In this document: positions 19,001 through 27,717 of the stretch, piece after piece
How the letters are laid out: each line of letters begins with the position of its first letter
Numbering within the stretch: the stretch's first letter is position 1
Assembly: GCA_024682395.1 (NCBI GenBank)
Contig: JAIKZH010000083.1
Coordinates: forward strand, 62,001-126,000
Source: Bacteroidaceae bacterium
GTDB lineage: Bacteria > Bacteroidota > Bacteroidia > Bacteroidales > Bacteroidaceae
Direction of reading: 5' to 3'
DNA length: 64,000 nt
Made by a program: the position numbers and the translations under genes
Notes under the pieces: generated by a model
What the model saw: the letters and a program-made list of their open reading frames with translations, nothing else
Told to the model about the DNA's origin: nothing
Databases searched by the model: none

Positions 19001-21871
19001 ATGTACGATAGTTCTCTTGATGCCATTTATCCACATTACTGGTCGTTTGGTATATCATATACTCGTTGGTTGCGTTATCATCGTTTGAAAGCCTCAGGCA
19101 ACAATTCTTTCCCATACCTAACGTTAAATGGTGCTGCTCCATATGCAAATCCAGTGACACGTAAATATGATACATTTGTAGAATATTTCTATGAACCTTG
19201 GAAACGAAATTATATGGGACGCGCAAAAGCTTTAGGTGGTAAGGCATTGTCTTTGCGTGAAGTAGGAAATGCTGTCTATGGTGCGGCTCCAGCCACTGGA
19301 ATTCTTGTTGAAGAGGGTCTCTCGGATGAAGCCAGTGCCCCAATACAAAATATGTCACTTAAACGTTCATTGTCGGAATCTGAAGAAGAGTCGTCTCAAA
19401 CTAAGAAGTCGGTTATAAGAACTAATTTCGATGAGACCGCGTTCTTTATGCCTGACTTGATGACTGATGCTGAAGGTAATGCTCACATCAGATTCACCTT
19501 GCCAGAGAGTCTTACAGAATGGAAATTCATGGGATTAGCACATACTAAGGATGTTCAATATGGTAATATCACAGCAAAGACAGTTGCACAAAAAGACTTT
19601 ATGATTCAACCAAATCTTCCAAGATTTGTACGTGATGGTGATAATGTGACTATCTCAACACGAATAATCAACCGTTGTGATAAACGTCTTAATGGTAAGG
19701 CTTATTTACGCTTAATTGATCCTGAAACTGAAAAAACTATATTCAAGTCTGAACAGCCATTCGTATTACAGGCTAATAATACTTCTTCTGTTGATTTTGA
19801 ATTCATCCCATCTATGGACTATCCATTATTGGTTTGTGAAATAATAGGAGAAACAAATGATTTCAGTGATGGTGAACGTAATTATATTCCTGTTCTAACC
19901 TCAAAGAAATTCATAACAGAGAGTATTCCTTTCTATTTAGAAAGACATAAAGATGCTCCATCAACTGTTACATTGGATCTTAACGACATATTTAATCAGA
20001 ATAGCACTACTGCTACTCAGAAGAAGATGATTTTCGAGTTTACCGAAAATCCAGAGTGGAGCATTATAGAATCACTTAAAACACTTCGCATTCCTAAATT
20101 TGATAATGCACCTGCATTTGGAGCTTCTTTGTATTCAAATTACATGGCACAGCGCCTTGTAGGAATGGTTCCAGGATTGAAGGAGGCTGTCGAACTTGGA
20201 TTAAATCGTAAGGATAATCAATCAGATATCAATTCGAAGTTGGCAGACAATCAAGAACTTAAAGATATTCTTCTTAACGAGTCTCCATGGGTGTTGGATG
20301 CTTTAGGCGAAGAACAGAAACGTAATGAGTTGTTAGACTATTTTAATGAACATCTTGTAAATAATAGAATTGCAACAGCAAGTGATAAACTCTATAAATT
20401 ACAGTTGCAAGATGGCTCATGGAGTTGGTTCGAAGGAATGAAAGGTAGTCATTATATTACTTTGTCGGTGGCTGAACAATTGGCTTATCTGTTAAATGCC
20501 ACTACTACAGGTAAGGAAACAAAGGCCCCAGAACATTATAATAATAGTGTTGACAATTTATTGCCAAATGTCGCATATATGGTGTATAAGGCAATGGACT
20601 TCCTTGATGACAAAGAATATAAGGAATATGAATTCCGTAAAAAACATAAGTATTCTATGATGCCTTCAAATTCCACATTAAGATATCTGTATCTCTGTAC
20701 AATCTTGCCATATCATAGAGAAACAAAGAAATTCACAACCATGCGTGATGCTTATCTTAAGGAAGTTGAGAAAGATGTAAAGAATCTAACAATCTACGGA
20801 AGAGCGAATGCGGCATTGATGTTACGCCATTATGGTCATAATCGTTCTGCCGATAAATTCATGCAATCTGTGATAGAATATAGTGTTTATAAATCAGGAA
20901 TGGGACGATATTTCTCAACAGATAATGCTTATTATTCATGGATGGATTATCGCATACCTACTCAGATCTCTGTCATGCGTTCTATTAAAGGTCAAGAGTC
21001 TTCAATAAATGCTATCTTGAACAATATGGGTGATAAACAAGATGCAAGCAAGATGCTTAATGATATGCAAATATGGCTCTTGCGCCAGAAACAGACTCAG
21101 ATTTGGGATAATCCAATAACAATAGTCGATGTTATTGATTTCATGCTTAAGATGCGTCAAGACGAAAATGGTAATACATTGCCATTTGCTGTTGCTAAGC
21201 ATGGTCCTAAAGTCGTTCTACATGGAAATAACGAGTCGGTTCAAATTGAAACACCACTTGATACAACTAAGTTCCTCGCTGAACAACTTGGATATGTAAA
21301 CACAGTTGTTGATTCTTCTGCTTATAAGACTCCTATCAACTCTATGGATGTTACTCTTGAACCAACAGATAATTCAGGCTTAATATCATGGGGCGCTTTA
21401 TATACTCAATATCTTGAAGATCTTGATAAAATCCAAAGTAACTCTTCTGGTGAATTGAAAGTTGAGACTAAGTTCTATCTCGTACCACAAGGCTCTCAAG
21501 ATAAAACACAAGAGATTGTTGATTCAAATACAATAATTCATGTAGGTGATAAAGTGATGATTCGAGTTATAGTAACTGCTGACCGTGATATGGATTTTGT
21601 TCAAATAAGAGCTCAACATCCAGCGTGCTTCGAACCAACAGAGCAATTGTCGGGATACAGATGGATGAATGGACATGGAGGTTATGTGGCTCATCACGAT
21701 TCTCATACAGATGTGTTTTATGATACCTTTAATAAAGGAACAACTACGATTGACTTGAATTTCTATGTTAATAGAACAGGTTTGTATCAATCGGGTGTAG
21801 TGACAGCCCAGTGTGCCTATGCTCCTGAATTCGTAGGACATACAGCTGGACGAAAGGTCTCTGTTAAGTGA
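16049..21871 (+). CDS. Large alpha-2-macroglobulin-like protein lacking the thioester motif
   Basis: A 1940-residue secreted protein, with a signal peptide in the first ~25 residues ending in HAQ. The N-terminal ~300 residues are helical and Lys/Glu-rich. A macroglobulin MG2 domain is recognisable by LFTDRSIYRPGQ near residue 518. The A2M core domain appears near 1130 (FFMPDLMTDAEGNAHIRFTLP), and a helical thioester-domain-like region follows at about 1340-1700. There is no C-x-E-Q anywhere, so it cannot form the internal thioester used by trapping A2Ms, like E. coli YfaS rather than YfhM. Bacterial A2Ms are thought to guard the periplasm against proteases, often next to PBP1C; no such partner is nearby. 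It ends at a strong terminator. Confidence 0.85.
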   Translation: MKKILFVLLFIMTIMQPCICDIHAQSYEHMWEQLDKYADDDLPKQVISQAEKILYKAQKENQFAHMMRAWKTIVERKTDIEPDSFKVCIEHIGKLSREKKARSFSPVQSSVYNAMMGSAYRMMMASMYRNADKETRERYKELSDEHYNKVLIDMEALAKEKSNEFKTLLKVMNADSRLFDNDMLSIMIDFIKENAGFDDEKMADIYAKAADLYKKNGNMNAYTIMTMNKLSSLNQFVNFNKRLKAADYYKSLKALLDESQELEVGVDVAQTYLSRNQSLTDDEKLEFARWAKVKFKQSSFSSYFENTEKKLLCPSLNINYNFFSGIIASKPFKLNIYGNNVENLKLEIRNYNGKAKNGAFKKDGRLVQKHSIALLTEKENIERKAKNLITKFKTEKDLTLPAEHYVVIAEGAGCESVRELHITSIRAFCFPITKAKSRVTVVDNETGRPVPNVYLMVKPEGDDKTVKVWCDNNGEALVENENYSFIAYRSETDFTDAVTISSPERLPETSSHVVNSLFTDRSIYRPGQIVHLSGIVYRQNGDETNVVPNYSGDVYFLDANRQKIENKPIRTDAMGTFSSDFKIPSDRLPGAYTLRFSNSSVTIHVEEYKRPTFQVEMKAEDSDDSQLTFGDTVDIKAIATTYSGVPVQDAVAKYTIKTAQGGFWPWDSSSSWTVITEDESKTDANGKAVIPLFLDNSKYNESGTGLVKYRVYVDITDQAGETHSAEYTKSVSKQGFGLFVQADDIINTALKNTVNIKAKNCNGDEVQVNGYYSIYPYDRYREKSDTIKGEFSTDKSLKLPSLDAGSYYIQAYAYDKNNNKVSVSKLISVYNGKLAADFYGKTAGPKSYFASDFIHCDDPTFGYDKPAEFYFSPCMEDVYVYYYITNNDSVIKRGNVVLNKGMFRIPVKYLPTYGNGLTYHFFYVKDGQMNHDNQSIQFVEPNKKLTLSWKSFRDKLQPGQNEEWILNVKDHNGKPVNGAHLLAGMYDSSLDAIYPHYWSFGISYTRWLRYHRLKASGNNSFPYLTLNGAAPYANPVTRKYDTFVEYFYEPWKRNYMGRAKALGGKALSLREVGNAVYGAAPATGILVEEGLSDEASAPIQNMSLKRSLSESEEESSQTKKSVIRTNFDETAFFMPDLMTDAEGNAHIRFTLPESLTEWKFMGLAHTKDVQYGNITAKTVAQKDFMIQPNLPRFVRDGDNVTISTRIINRCDKRLNGKAYLRLIDPETEKTIFKSEQPFVLQANNTSSVDFEFIPSMDYPLLVCEIIGETNDFSDGERNYIPVLTSKKFITESIPFYLERHKDAPSTVTLDLNDIFNQNSTTATQKKMIFEFTENPEWSIIESLKTLRIPKFDNAPAFGASLYSNYMAQRLVGMVPGLKEAVELGLNRKDNQSDINSKLADNQELKDILLNESPWVLDALGEEQKRNELLDYFNEHLVNNRIATASDKLYKLQLQDGSWSWFEGMKGSHYITLSVAEQLAYLLNATTTGKETKAPEHYNNSVDNLLPNVAYMVYKAMDFLDDKEYKEYEFRKKHKYSMMPSNSTLRYLYLCTILPYHRETKKFTTMRDAYLKEVEKDVKNLTIYGRANAALMLRHYGHNRSADKFMQSVIEYSVYKSGMGRYFSTDNAYYSWMDYRIPTQISVMRSIKGQESSINAILNNMGDKQDASKMLNDMQIWLLRQKQTQIWDNPITIVDVIDFMLKMRQDENGNTLPFAVAKHGPKVVLHGNNESVQIETPLDTTKFLAEQLGYVNTVVDSSAYKTPINSMDVTLEPTDNSGLISWGALYTQYLEDLDKIQSNSSGELKVETKFYLVPQGSQDKTQEIVDSNTIIHVGDKVMIRVIVTADRDMDFVQIRAQHPACFEPTEQLSGYRWMNGHGGYVAHHDSHTDVFYDTFNKGTTTIDLNFYVNRTGLYQSGVVTAQCAYAPEFVGHTAGRKVSVK

Positions 21872-21898
21872 TTATTTGGTGAATATGATATCTTTTGA

Positions 21899-21934
21899 AG
21901 TTGGGTTGCGGATTCTCCGTAACTCAACTTTTTG
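21899..21934 (+). terminator. Terminator of the alpha-2-macroglobulin-like gene
   Basis: A 14-bp stem (21899-21912 with 21916-21929, two G-U pairs) with a 3-nt loop and a TTTTT tail, 28 nt after the stop codon. Confidence 0.88.
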
Positions 21935-21999
21935 CTTAGATATATACGTTTAATAGTATTTTATGTTCTTTAGATAAAGCATTATTTGAAATATTATAC

Positions 22000-22007
22000 T
22001 AAATTTG
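22000..22007 (+). promoter_or_regulatory. Possible -7 element for tcdA
   Basis: TAAATTTG matches TAnnTTTG, about 120 nt before the tcdA ATG. No -33 box at proper spacing. Confidence 0.4.
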
Positions 22008-22126
22008 CATAAGTAGTTGTGAGGGTACTCATGTTGTCTACTATATTAATATTTTAACAAAGTATATTGTCAACAATAATTAGCTATTACAGATAAGCGT
22101 TATTGTTGTCCTCAAAATTATGCATT

Positions 22127-22900
22127 ATGAATACAGACGAGAATAAATCATTGATACAAGAGGATATATTTACTAGGGCAGAGGCTTTATTAGGCGAATC
22201 GGTGATGCAACGCTTAAAAGATACTAAAGTGCTGATTTTCGGTGTAGGCGGTGTTGGCTCATGGTGTGCAGAAGGATTGGTTCGTTCAGGAATTGGTCAT
22301 ATAACAATTGTGGATTTTGATGTTGTCTCTCCAAGTAATATAAACAGACAATTAATGGCTACTTCCTTAGTTGTAGGTGAACCTAAAGTAAAAGTAATGC
22401 AAGAACGCCTATTGCAGATTAATCCGAATGTTGACGTTGTTGCTATTAATGCACGTTTTGGCGTTGATTTCTATAATGAATATCCTGATTTCAATTTATG
22501 TGATTACGATTATGTAATTGATGCGATAGATACATTGGATGATAAAATCCAATTGATATTACAAGCCACATCAAATCCAACAATTAAGTTCTTTTCTTCA
22601 ATGGGGGCGGCAATGAAGTTTGATCCTATAAAAGTCTCAACCGCCGAATTCTGGAAGGTTAAAGGTTGTCCCTTGGCACGCTCATTAAGAAACAAAATGA
22701 AGAAAAACAAGCAGTTCCCACAAAGTAAGTTTATATGTGTATATAGTGACGAGCAGGTAAAGAAACAAACTGCTAAAACGTCGGATGATTCAAAAGAAAA
22801 TTCTGCAGGAAATATATCTAAAGGCTCAATCGTTCAGGTGACAGGAGTTTTTGGATTTACATTATGTAGTTTGGTAATAAATGATTTGTACAATAAATAA
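22127..22900 (+). CDS. tcdA: tRNA threonylcarbamoyladenosine dehydratase (E1-like)
   Basis: A 257-residue ThiF/E1-superfamily enzyme, which cyclises t6A37 of tRNA to ct6A with ATP. The ATP-binding glycine motif is FGVGGVGSW, followed by the E1 hallmark DFDVVSPSNINRQ and later DAIDTLDDK. The frame continues upstream to a TTG at 22103, but the ATG at 22127 gives the standard N-terminus (a short tail, then FTRAEALLG), so I take that start. The stretch after residue 200 is Lys/Ser-rich, as usual. It stands alone: a terminator lies upstream and the downstream gene is convergent. Confidence 0.92.
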   Translation: MNTDENKSLIQEDIFTRAEALLGESVMQRLKDTKVLIFGVGGVGSWCAEGLVRSGIGHITIVDFDVVSPSNINRQLMATSLVVGEPKVKVMQERLLQINPNVDVVAINARFGVDFYNEYPDFNLCDYDYVIDAIDTLDDKIQLILQATSNPTIKFFSSMGAAMKFDPIKVSTAEFWKVKGCPLARSLRNKMKKNKQFPQSKFICVYSDEQVKKQTAKTSDDSKENSAGNISKGSIVQVTGVFGFTLCSLVINDLYNK

Positions 22901-22994
22901 AGATTAATCATAGAAGTAGTTTATATTTGCTTTTTTATTAATAGCTTTCTCTCGGGGTAGGCTTTTCTCGTCCATTCGGTCTCTCATAGGACTA

Positions 22995-23049
22995 AGCCTT
23001 TATTTTCGATTAATACTAACTCCTTTCTTACTTAGAAAATAAAGGTGCT
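22995..23049. repeat. 10-bp inverted repeat between tcdA and gdhA
   Basis: CTTTATTTTC (22998-23007) is the exact complement of GAAAATAAAG (23035-23044), extended by AGC/GCT around a small bulge. The 27-nt loop is large. It may belong to the 3' end of the tcdA transcript. Confidence 0.4.
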
Positions 23050-23088
23050 TTATTACTTGAATTTATTATTATTTAATGTGAAAAAATA

Positions 23089-23118
23089 AGAGAATGTGCC
23101 AATTTTGACACATCCTCT
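23089..23118 (-). terminator. Terminator of gdhA
   Basis: On the minus strand AGAGGATGTG pairs with CACATTCTCT (one mismatch-like wobble) around a 10-nt loop, followed by TATTTTTTC. It lies about 70 nt after the gdhA stop codon. Confidence 0.78.
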
Positions 23119-23186
23119 TGTCGTTTGTCGTGTTAAATTTGTTATGCTAATAATAGTATTTCACTATTTATTTAAGCCGTTGTTAT

Positions 23187-24524
23187 TTAGACAATGCCTT
23201 GAGCCATCATAGCTTTAGCAACTTTCATGAAGCCAGCTACGTTTGCACCCTTAACATAGTTGATATAACCGTTTTCTTCCTTACCATACTTAACACAGTT
23301 AGCGTGGATATCTTCCATAATCATGTGGAGACGGTTGTCAACTTCTTCAGCAGTCCAAGAAAGACGTTCTGAGTTCTGGCTCATTTCAAGACCTGATACT
23401 GATACACCACCAGCATTTGCAGCCTTACCTGGAGCGTAAAGAATCTTAGCATCTTGGAATACTTTGATAGCTTCTGGAGTAGAAGGCATGTTAGCACCTT
23501 CACTTACTGCGATAACACCATTTGCGATAAGTGCCTTAGCTGCATCACCATTGATTTCGTTCTGAGTTGCAGATGGAAGAGCGATATCAGCTTTTTCATT
23601 CCATGGCTTAGCTCCTTCAACATATTTAGCTGTTGGATACTTGTCTACATATTCCTTGATACGTCCACGGTAAACGTTCTTAAGTTCCATGATGTAATCA
23701 AGCTTAGCGCGGTCGATACCGTCTGCATCATAGATGTAACCGTTAGAGTCAGACATTGTAAGAACCTTACCACCAAGTTGAAGAACCTTTTCAGCTGTGT
23801 ACTGAGCAACGTTACCTGAACCAGAGATAAGAACTGACTTACCTTTAAGATCCATTCCCTTAGTCTTAAGCATTTCCATCAAGAAATATACGTTACCGTA
23901 ACCAGTTGCTTCAGGACGGATAAGTGATCCACCGAATTCACGACCCTTACCAGTGAGTGTACCAGTGAATTCGTGAGTAAGCTTCTTGTACATGCCGAAC
24001 ATGTAACCAACTTCACGACCACCAACACCTATATCTCCTGCTGGAACGTCTTCGTCTGGTCCGATGTGCTTTGTAAGTTCAAGCATGAATGCTTGGCAGA
24101 AACGCATTACTTCAGCGTTGCTCTTACCACGTGGAGAGAAGTCTGAACCACCTTTACCACCACCCATTGGAAGAGTAGTAAGAGAGTTCTTGAATGTTTG
24201 CTCGAAAGCGAGGAACTTAAGGATTCCAAGGTTTACAGAGCTGTGGAAACGGATACCTCCTTTGTAAGGACCGATTGCGTTATTGTGTTGTACACGGTAA
24301 CCCATGTTTGTTTGGATGTTACCATTGTCATCCATCCATGATACACGGAACTGGATAATTCTATCTGGAATACAAAGTCTTTCAATAAGATTTGCTTTGT
24401 CAAATTCTGGGTGCTTGTTGTACTCTTCTTCAATTGTTGGGAGTACCTGACTTACTGCCTGAATGTATTCAGGTTCATTTGGAAAACGACGCTGAAGATC
24501 AGCTAATACTTTCTTTACTTCCAT
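23187..24524 (-). CDS. gdhA: NADP-specific glutamate dehydrogenase
   Basis: A 445-residue hexameric-type glutamate dehydrogenase, the usual length of the NADP-dependent bacterial form. It interconverts 2-oxoglutarate plus ammonium and glutamate in the cytoplasm. Motifs include the substrate loop GPYKGGIRFH, the catalytic lysine region LPMGGGKGGSDF and the Rossmann motif SGSGNVAQY. Codon use is strongly biased, as in highly expressed genes. It is monocistronic: a -7 box lies at 24699-24706, giving a leader of about 170 nt that contains an 8-bp inverted repeat, and a terminator follows. Gut Bacteroidales use this enzyme as a main ammonia-assimilation route. Confidence 0.97.
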   Translation of the reverse strand: MEVKKVLADLQRRFPNEPEYIQAVSQVLPTIEEEYNKHPEFDKANLIERLCIPDRIIQFRVSWMDDNGNIQTNMGYRVQHNNAIGPYKGGIRFHSSVNLGILKFLAFEQTFKNSLTTLPMGGGKGGSDFSPRGKSNAEVMRFCQAFMLELTKHIGPDEDVPAGDIGVGGREVGYMFGMYKKLTHEFTGTLTGKGREFGGSLIRPEATGYGNVYFLMEMLKTKGMDLKGKSVLISGSGNVAQYTAEKVLQLGGKVLTMSDSNGYIYDADGIDRAKLDYIMELKNVYRGRIKEYVDKYPTAKYVEGAKPWNEKADIALPSATQNEINGDAAKALIANGVIAVSEGANMPSTPEAIKVFQDAKILYAPGKAANAGGVSVSGLEMSQNSERLSWTAEEVDNRLHMIMEDIHANCVKYGKEENGYINYVKGANVAGFMKVAKAMMAQGIV

Positions 24525-24594
24525 AATATCTTATATAGTTTATAAATAATAAATAATCATTTCTTTTTTACCTTAAACCTTTGAACTTAAAATT

Positions 24595-24616
24595 ACATGT
24601 TTTTGTGTAAACATGT
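24595..24616. repeat. 8-bp inverted repeat in the gdhA leader
   Basis: ACATGTTT (24595-24602) and AAACATGT (24609-24616) form a perfect hairpin with a 6-nt loop, about 70 nt before the gdhA start. It may be an operator or a leader RNA hairpin. Confidence 0.4.
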
Positions 24617-24698
24617 TAAGTGGACCTTTTACGGTTTTTCGGTCTTTTTTCCACAATGTTTAGACTTTATTTTGTGTCTGTGTTGTGAATTCCGACTG

Positions 24699-24706
24699 CA
24701 AAGTTA
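24699..24706 (-). promoter_or_regulatory. gdhA -7 element
   Basis: Reads TAACTTTG on the minus strand, a full match to TAnnTTTG. No standard -33 box at 19-20 nt. Predicted leader is about 170 nt. Confidence 0.6.
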
Positions 24707-25201
24707 CGTATTCTATGCGAAACTCACAACTATTTTTGACAAAAAAATACGGTTTTTCTGAAAAATGAATAAAAAGTGTAAGTTTATACGTGTTTTTCAT
24801 GGAAAATAGTAAGTATTTTGATTTTTGTGCTCGGTAACAGATAATTCAATATGTGGTTAATTGTTGCATAAAATCGGTTGTTTATGCATTTAATGTGGCT
24901 TATATGAATATTAATTGTATATGTATGCAAATAGCAGCCAGTTTTCATTTTGCTTATTTTGTCGCTTATCTGGTCCGTCTTTCTAAATGATTCGATTATC
25001 TCCTTATATTAATATAATGTGAGAAATGAATTACTTTAAAGATGTAAGGGTGATATTTTATTATTCCACCATAAATTATATGATTGCGTTAATTTTGTTT
25101 TTTTCATGCCCTCTTTCTTGTGCTTTCTTTTTTGAAATCTATTTATAGTTGTCGACTTGTCTTCGCTTTCCTGATTTGTTTGTTGATTAGATCCTTGTAT
25201 A

Positions 25202-25363
25202 CAAAATAATGCACCGCCTTCACAGGTGGTGCATCGTAATGAAACAAATTTATTCTTAGATTAACTAAATTGAGTCTAAATATTATTCCTATGAAAAATT
25301 CGTAATATATTTAGTATAATTGTTGTTTTTCAAAAAGTTCTTTTATGACTTTTTGTTTGGGTA
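25202..25363 (-). ncRNA. Candidate structured small RNA
   Basis: On the minus strand a -7 box TAAATTTG (25367-25374) is followed by about 160 nt with no usable start codon and then a strong hairpin. Internal pairings include AAAAAGT with ACTTTTT around a 9-nt loop, and CTAAATAT with ATATTTAG around about 23 nt. The 3' hairpin pairs ATGCACCACC with GGCGGTGCAT (10 bp, one G-U), followed by TATTTTG. Promoter, structure and terminator are all in one direction, with no gene to serve. AT-rich pairings arise easily by chance, so this is a candidate only. It does not look like 6S, tmRNA or RNase P RNA. Confidence 0.4.
25209..25234 (-). terminator. Strong hairpin, probable terminator of the candidate small RNA
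   Basis: ATGCACCGCC and GGTGGTGCAT form ten pairs with a 6-nt loop. The T-rich side (TATTTTG) follows on the minus strand only, so it ends minus-strand transcription. Confidence 0.65.
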
Positions 25364-25366
25364 CTG

Positions 25367-25374
25367 CAAATTTA
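25367..25374 (-). promoter_or_regulatory. -7 element upstream of the candidate small RNA
   Basis: Reads TAAATTTG on the minus strand. A TTTTTT stretch lies near the -33 position rather than TTTG. Confidence 0.4.
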
Positions 25375-25551
25375 GTGTTTTGTGAATATTTAAAAAATCA
25401 ATTATGTATCATTGTTTTTCATAATTGTAACAACTGCGTAACAATATTATATCAAATAAAAAAAATGTAACATAATCAAAAAAATCGCAAAACGAAATTT
25501 CGTAATGAAATATATGTAGTAGTATTTTGCAACAAAATACAATGATTTAAG

Positions 25552-25582
25552 TTGCTCGTCTCTTGTTTTTTTCTTAACTTTG
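25552..25582 (+). promoter_or_regulatory. recG promoter
   Basis: TTG (25552-25554), 20-nt spacer, TAACTTTG (25575-25582). Predicted leader of about 15 nt before the ATG at 25601. Confidence 0.7.
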
Positions 25583-25600
25583 TCAGTAAAATAATTCGAA

Positions 25601-27715
25601 ATGATTCAATTAAATCAGGATATAAAGTATCTGCAAGGGGTAGGTCCGAAGAGAGCTGAATTGCTTAATAAGGAATTAGGGATAAAAACAGTTGGTGATT
25701 TACTGACTTATTATCCTTATAAATATGTTGACAAAAGTAAGATATATAAGATTTCTGAAATAAATGGTAATATGCCTTATATTCAGTTAAAGGGCGAAAT
25801 CCTTTCGGCTGATATGGTTGGCGAAGGAAGAGGTCGCAGATTTGTTGCACGTTTTTCTGATGGAACAGGAGTTGTTGAACTTGTATGGTTTCAAGGTGTA
25901 AAATATATAAAGAGTAATTATTCGACTCATGTCCCTTATTTGGTTTTTGGAAAACCCAATGTGTTTGGTGGCAGAGTAAATATTGCTCATCCCGAAATAG
26001 AACCTCTTTCGAATAACTCTGATAATCCGAATGGCAAGTCTGTTGGCGATGTTCCTTTTGCGCCAGCATATAACACAACTGAAAAGATGAAAAAGTCGGG
26101 GTTGAATTCGCATGCCTTGCATAAGTTAACTCAGACTATGCTTGAACTTTTTGATCAACCTTTCCCTGAAACATTACCGTCGTATTTGTTGGAACGTTAT
26201 CATTTTATTTCATATGACAGCGCTATACGAAATATTCACTATCCAACTGATGCTCGGATTTTACGTGAGGCTCAGGCGCGTTTGAAGTTTGAAGAACTTT
26301 TTTATGTGCAATTGAACCTTCTCCGCTATATGCGCGAGCGAATACGTAAGTATAAAGGTGTTGTCTGTGCAAAAGTGGGTGCTAATTTTAATGATTTCTA
26401 TTTTAATCATCTAAAATTCGAATTAACTGGGGCTCAAAAACGTGTTGTGCGTGAAATTCATGCCGATATGAAATCGGGACGGCAGATGAATAGACTTCTA
26501 CAGGGTGATGTTGGTGCAGGAAAGACACTTGTTGCTCTTATGGCTTCCTTGATTGCTATTGATAATGGCTGTCAAGCTTGTATTATGGCTCCAACGGAAA
26601 TTCTTGCAGAACAACATCTTCAAACTCTCCGACACCAGTTGGGCGATCTTCCTATTCGTGTAGAGTTGCTTACTGGTAGCGTGAAGGGTAAGAAACGTAG
26701 TAAGATTTTAACTGATTTGCAGTCTGGCGAGATAAATATATTAATAGGTACACATGCGATTATTGAGGATAATGTCTTGTTTCAGAAACTTGGACTTGCT
26801 ATTATCGACGAACAACATCGTTTCGGCGTGGCGCAACGTGCAAAGTTGTGGGGAAAAAATGAAACACCACCTCATATATTAGTTATGACAGCAACACCTA
26901 TTCCTCGTACGTTGGCTATGACTCTTTATGGGGATTTGGATGTGAGTGTTATTGATGAATTGCCTCCTGGAAGAAAACCTATTAGTACAATTCATATGTT
27001 TGATGCAACTCGTCATCAATTATATAATAAGGTGAGAAAAGAAATTGAACAAGGTCGTCAGGCGTATATAGTATATCCGTTAATCAAAGAAAGTGAGAAA
27101 ATCGACCTCAAAAATCTTGAGGATGGCTATGAACAGATATGCAAAGAGTTTCCCGAATGTAATGTCGGTAAAGTTCATGGAAAGATGAAACCTGCAGAGA
27201 AAGAAGTGGAGATGCAGAAATTCGCCAATAGTGAAACTCAGATTCTTGTTGCTACCACAGTTATTGAAGTTGGTGTGAATGTGCCTAATGCAAGTGTTAT
27301 GGTTATTGAGAATGCAGAACGCTTTGGGCTAAGTCAGTTGCACCAGTTGCGAGGTAGGGTCGGACGCGGTGCGGATCAGTCGTATTGTATTTTAGTTACT
27401 AAATATGAAATAGCGTCGGAGACTCGTAAGCGAATTCAGATTATGGTGGATTCGACTGATGGTTTTGAAATAGCAGAACAAGATCTAAAGTTGCGTGGTC
27501 CGGGTGATCTTGAGGGTACGCAACAAAGCGGCATGGCTTTCGACTTGAAAATTGCTAATATTGCAAAAGATGGACAAATTCTTCAGTTGGCACGTGATGC
27601 AGCTTCTTATGTTTTAGATAACGATCCTCAACAAAATTTGCCACAAAATGATATTTTATGGGCAAGATTACGAGAATTACGTAAAAATATTATCGATTGG
27701 GGAGTAATTAGTTGA
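25601..27715 (+). CDS. recG: ATP-dependent DNA helicase RecG
   Basis: A 704-residue RecG, the usual length. The N-terminal wedge/OB domain starts with the helix-hairpin motif LQGVGPKRAELL. Superfamily-2 helicase motifs are present in order: Q-like LTGAQKRVV, Walker A QGDVGAGKT (near 303-311), motif Ia MAPTEILAEQ, DEQH (motif II), motif III TATPIPRT, and C-terminal motifs VGRVG-region QLHQLRGRVGRG. RecG remodels stalled replication forks and branch-migrates Holliday junctions. Its own promoter lies 15 nt before the expected start of the gene message; the tRNA pair follows after a possible terminator. Confidence 0.97.
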   Translation: MIQLNQDIKYLQGVGPKRAELLNKELGIKTVGDLLTYYPYKYVDKSKIYKISEINGNMPYIQLKGEILSADMVGEGRGRRFVARFSDGTGVVELVWFQGVKYIKSNYSTHVPYLVFGKPNVFGGRVNIAHPEIEPLSNNSDNPNGKSVGDVPFAPAYNTTEKMKKSGLNSHALHKLTQTMLELFDQPFPETLPSYLLERYHFISYDSAIRNIHYPTDARILREAQARLKFEELFYVQLNLLRYMRERIRKYKGVVCAKVGANFNDFYFNHLKFELTGAQKRVVREIHADMKSGRQMNRLLQGDVGAGKTLVALMASLIAIDNGCQACIMAPTEILAEQHLQTLRHQLGDLPIRVELLTGSVKGKKRSKILTDLQSGEINILIGTHAIIEDNVLFQKLGLAIIDEQHRFGVAQRAKLWGKNETPPHILVMTATPIPRTLAMTLYGDLDVSVIDELPPGRKPISTIHMFDATRHQLYNKVRKEIEQGRQAYIVYPLIKESEKIDLKNLEDGYEQICKEFPECNVGKVHGKMKPAEKEVEMQKFANSETQILVATTVIEVGVNVPNASVMVIENAERFGLSQLHQLRGRVGRGADQSYCILVTKYEIASETRKRIQIMVDSTDGFEIAEQDLKLRGPGDLEGTQQSGMAFDLKIANIAKDGQILQLARDAASYVLDNDPQQNLPQNDILWARLRELRKNIIDWGVIS

Positions 27716-27717
27716 AC

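Larger units (their letters stand above)
24525..25600. other. 1.1-kb gap between gdhA and recG
   Basis: No protein gene is credible on either strand. The gap contains the gdhA leader and promoter (24525-24720), about 450 bp of AT-rich sequence in which I see nothing (24750-25200), a candidate minus-strand small RNA (25202-25363), two palindromes (25493-25502 and 25522-25540) and the recG promoter (25552-25582). Confidence 0.6.

Noticed and set aside
22103..22126. TTG start for tcdA
   Set aside because: The ATG at 22127 gives the conserved N-terminus; the extra 8 residues have no support.
24750..25200. Decayed gene in the gdhA-recG gap
   Set aside because: No frame longer than about 40 codons or recognisable protein remnant is visible on either strand.
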